NCBI GenBank assembly: GCA_023014365.1
Contig: JAEBUN010000005.1
Span: 992,001-1,056,000 of the forward strand
DNA length: 64,000 nucleotides
Direction: 5' to 3'
From: Lepiota brunneoincarnata
Lineage: Eukaryota; Basidiomycota; Agaricomycetes; Agaricales; Agaricaceae
Shown here: positions 62,415 through 64,000 of the stretch, piece after piece
How positions within the stretch are numbered: position 1 is the first letter of the stretch
How the letters are laid out: the number at the start of each line of letters is the position of its first letter
Made by a program: the position numbers and the translations under genes
Notes under the pieces: generated by a model
Told to the model about the DNA's origin: nothing
Databases searched by the model: none
What the model saw: the letters and a program-made list of their open reading frames with translations, nothing else

Positions 62415-63472
62415 CTACTTGTGCACGGTTTCCCCGACTGTATCGGCACCGCTACCGTTAGCGCCCAACAAGCTTGCGCGTTCACCAGGCGGGGTCTTTA
62501 ATCTCTTGCGCACCAACGCGATCATTTTCAAAAACCTGGTTATGAATTTATCAGCGGCGACGCTGCTAGATGGTGATGAATACGCGCCAGATGACGTTGA
62601 GGCTTTGGAGCACCACATTACCACTCATGTAAACGATGGTGTAAAATATGGGAATCTCGTGCCAGACTTCGAGGAGGGTGAGACAGAATCGTATGGAGAC
62701 ACTTCCTCCATAGACCAACCGAACCCCGAAGAAGGATGAAAGCAGGAAGACCCCATTGACGAATTGAAAGGTTGTTCCAGTGCGGCCAGTCTTGTCCAAG
62801 AACCTATGGGATACAACTCGAGCTAGCGTTGCACGTCAAATAGGAAATGCATACCAGTGAATATTCAAGAAAAATGTGCTGATCTCCCACAATAGACAGC
62901 GCGTAGCATAATACGCTACAAACGGTCTCTGCAACAAATTAATTCATGATGATGAGAACATTCCCCATCATCACGGTGGCAGGACGACACTTGCATAAGA
63001 CATGGTATAGACCAGGAAACACGCAAAGCCGTGCACCACGAAGCCGATATCGATGAAGTTGATCACGGCATCGAAAAAGTCCCAGAGAAAGTAGCCGGCT
63101 GCAATGCCATGGACAAGACCGGTGGTGTCACTCCAGCCAAACGCCTTATCGAGCTCCCGGTCCGGTGTTTCGGTCAAAACGGCGTAGGCTGCCAAAGGCA
63201 CGATGATGAGGACATGCACCTGGGACACCGCATGCATTACCCTGTGAGCCCGAAACGTTTGAGTACACCCTAGCTCTTGGATGTGCCCGAGACACGCACC
63301 AGACGTTTCTTGCATGCCTGTCTTTGGAGCCGTAGGCGATGGGAAACCAGCGAAGAGAAAGCCAGGGTGCAAAGACGAGGTGGACAAAGGTGAAGCCAAG
63401 AGAAGAGTAGAGGATGGTTAGGATGTGTTCTGGTATCTTTGTGAGGCCCAGGGTATTAGATAGAAAGTCCAT
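62415..63472 (-). CDS. TLC-domain multi-pass membrane protein
   Basis: The start at 63472 gives MDFLSNTLGLTKIPEHILTI and a first hydrophobic helix, then WFPIAYGSKDRHARN. After an intron come VMHAVSQVHVLIIVPLAAY, the TLC-type block WSDTTGLVHGIAAGYFLWDFFDAVI, VHGFACFLVYTMSYA, LLWEISTFFLNIHWF, FQFVNGVFLLSSFFGVRLVYGG and YMSGNVVLQSLNVIW. The C terminus FLKMIALVRKR ends at 62415. TLC proteins (TRAM/LAG1/CLN8 fold) act in ER lipid sensing or ceramide-type lipid metabolism; the Lag1 catalytic signature is not seen, so a TMEM56/FAM57-like role is more likely. Intron 62536-62587 needs a GC donor to join IW to FLKM. The 3' end is 41 bp from that of the converging SAM35-like gene. Confidence 0.78.
62536..62587 (-). 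other. GC-AG intron in the TLC-domain gene
   Basis: NVIW joins FLKMIALV in frame with donor GCGCGT and acceptor CCAG (52 nt, minus strand). A GT donor four bases later would give a wrong frame. Confidence 0.6.
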
Positions 63473-63476
63473 AGTG

Positions 63477-63511
63477 GTGATGGTGATGGTGGTGGTGGTG
63501 GTGGTGATGGG
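63477..63511. repeat. GGT/GAT trinucleotide microsatellite
   Basis: About eleven consecutive trinucleotide units, GGT with interspersed GAT, lie between the divergent TLC-domain and TilS-like start codons. Confidence 0.8.
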
Positions 63512-63546
63512 AGAACGGCCTACATTACCACCATCACACCCTTTTC

Positions 63547-64000
63547 ATGCGCCCACTCGCCATCTCCTCCGATGAATTCGCTCGTTACTTCAAGCGCACA
63601 CGTCCACCCTCAGGTTGGCCACAGAACATCGGTATTCCCTTTCCGAACAACTTTATTACTCTTACTCACCACCCCCGCAGCCGTAGCAAACTCAGGAGGT
63701 CCAGACTCAACCTGCCTCCTTTTCCTCCTCCGCCGCCACATCGCTCTCACACCTAACACCAACCCTTCTCGCGTCTTCTCTCTCACCGTTGACCATGCCC
63801 TGCAGCCCACCTCCGCAGAAATGGCAGACCACTGCGCACGCTTCGCAAACGCACTCCGCGTCCCCCACACTACCTCCATCATCCCTTGGGGATCCCCGCC
63901 CTTTCCACCACTTCCCAAATTAGGCGATTCCTTCGAGGCCATCGCACGCATAGCGAGGTATAGTATTCTTTGGCAAGACATGCGGAAGAGTAATATCGGC
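63547..64000 (+). CDS. tRNA(Ile)-lysidine synthetase-like protein (TilS family), 5' part only
   Basis: The start at 63547 gives MRPLAISSDEFARYFKR. An intron with GTATTC donor and CGCAG acceptor (about 63630-63679) joins NI to AVANSGGPDSTCLLFLL, an intact SGGPDS PP-loop that binds ATP. Next is VFSLTVDHALQPTSAEMADHC and a long helix, as in TilS, then FEAIARIAR and a donor near 63957. TilS converts the wobble cytidine of tRNA-Ile(CAU) to lysidine in bacteria and organelles. A fungal copy would be expected to work on mitochondrial tRNA. The gene runs off the right edge, so the tRNA-binding C-terminal domain cannot be checked. Confidence 0.78.

Noticed and set aside
62419..62739. Plus-strand open frame after the SAM35-like gene, taken as a possible C-terminal exon
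   Set aside because: It is the antisense shadow of the last exons of the minus-strand TLC gene (YMSGNVVLQ, FLKMIALV). The SAM35-like frame already ends at a stop at 62373.
1..64000. Programmed +1 frameshifting as the explanation for the frame jumps
   Set aside because: It is not accepted as the main reading because the jump codons share no motif and many genes in the same window have none. It is kept only as a testable alternative.
1..64000. tRNA, 5S rRNA, snoRNA or CRISPR features
   Set aside because: I found no A/B-box pair with a cloverleaf, no rRNA sequence and no regular spaced repeats. A box C-like GTGATGA near 43553 lacks the rest of a snoRNA.

Overview
The window reads as nuclear DNA of a filamentous basidiomycete, most likely an Agaricomycete. 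Genes are dense and lie on both strands. Nearly every gene is cut by many short GT..AG introns of about 50-70 nt. Families typical of the group are present: large-family F-box proteins with a Cys-rich module, an uncharacterised multi-pass membrane family, and a GH44 glycoside hydrolase. The gene models were assembled by eye from conserved protein blocks joined at splice sites. Outer limits are usually firm at the stop codon and less certain at the start.

Left part (1-24.4 kb). Two tandem F-box paralogs on the minus strand (1-4.5 kb; the first runs off the left edge) are followed by an ADGF/CECR1-type adenosine deaminase (4.7-6.9 kb, minus), a multi-pass membrane protein (7.2-8.7 kb, plus), a YTH-domain m6A reader (9.4-12.0 kb, minus), an EF-hand alternative NADH dehydrogenase (12.2-14.7 kb, plus), GPI10/PIG-B (14.9-17.0 kb, minus) and a secreted GH44 enzyme (17.1-20.0 kb, minus). 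After 2.2 kb without a gene comes a second ADGF paralog in the opposite orientation (22.2-24.4 kb).

Middle (24.7-45.5 kb). This is a compact housekeeping run: a triple-KH RNA-binding protein, BRX1, an arrestin-like protein, a Csm1/Pcs1 monopolin-like protein, an asparaginase-ankyrin protein, bifunctional tryptophan synthase, eIF2B beta, the mitochondrial translation factor GUF1, the splicing factor Cwf18 and Elongin A.

Right part (47.1-64 kb). A WDR26/GID7-type protein, an Ecl1-like Cys-motif protein, a 3.8 kb gene-poor stretch, the GARP subunit VPS54, a SAM35/metaxin-like protein, a TLC-domain membrane protein and, running off the right edge, a TilS-type tRNA(Ile)-lysidine synthetase.

Two patterns cut across genes. 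First, several conserved proteins jump frame by exactly one base, always +1 (firm cases at 8654, 16803, 25379, 33060, 33139 and 49392). This most likely reflects insertion errors in the sequence, but it is testable. Second, four introns can only be spliced in frame with GC donors, and all four share the form GCRCG. No transposon, CRISPR array, rRNA or tRNA was recognised.
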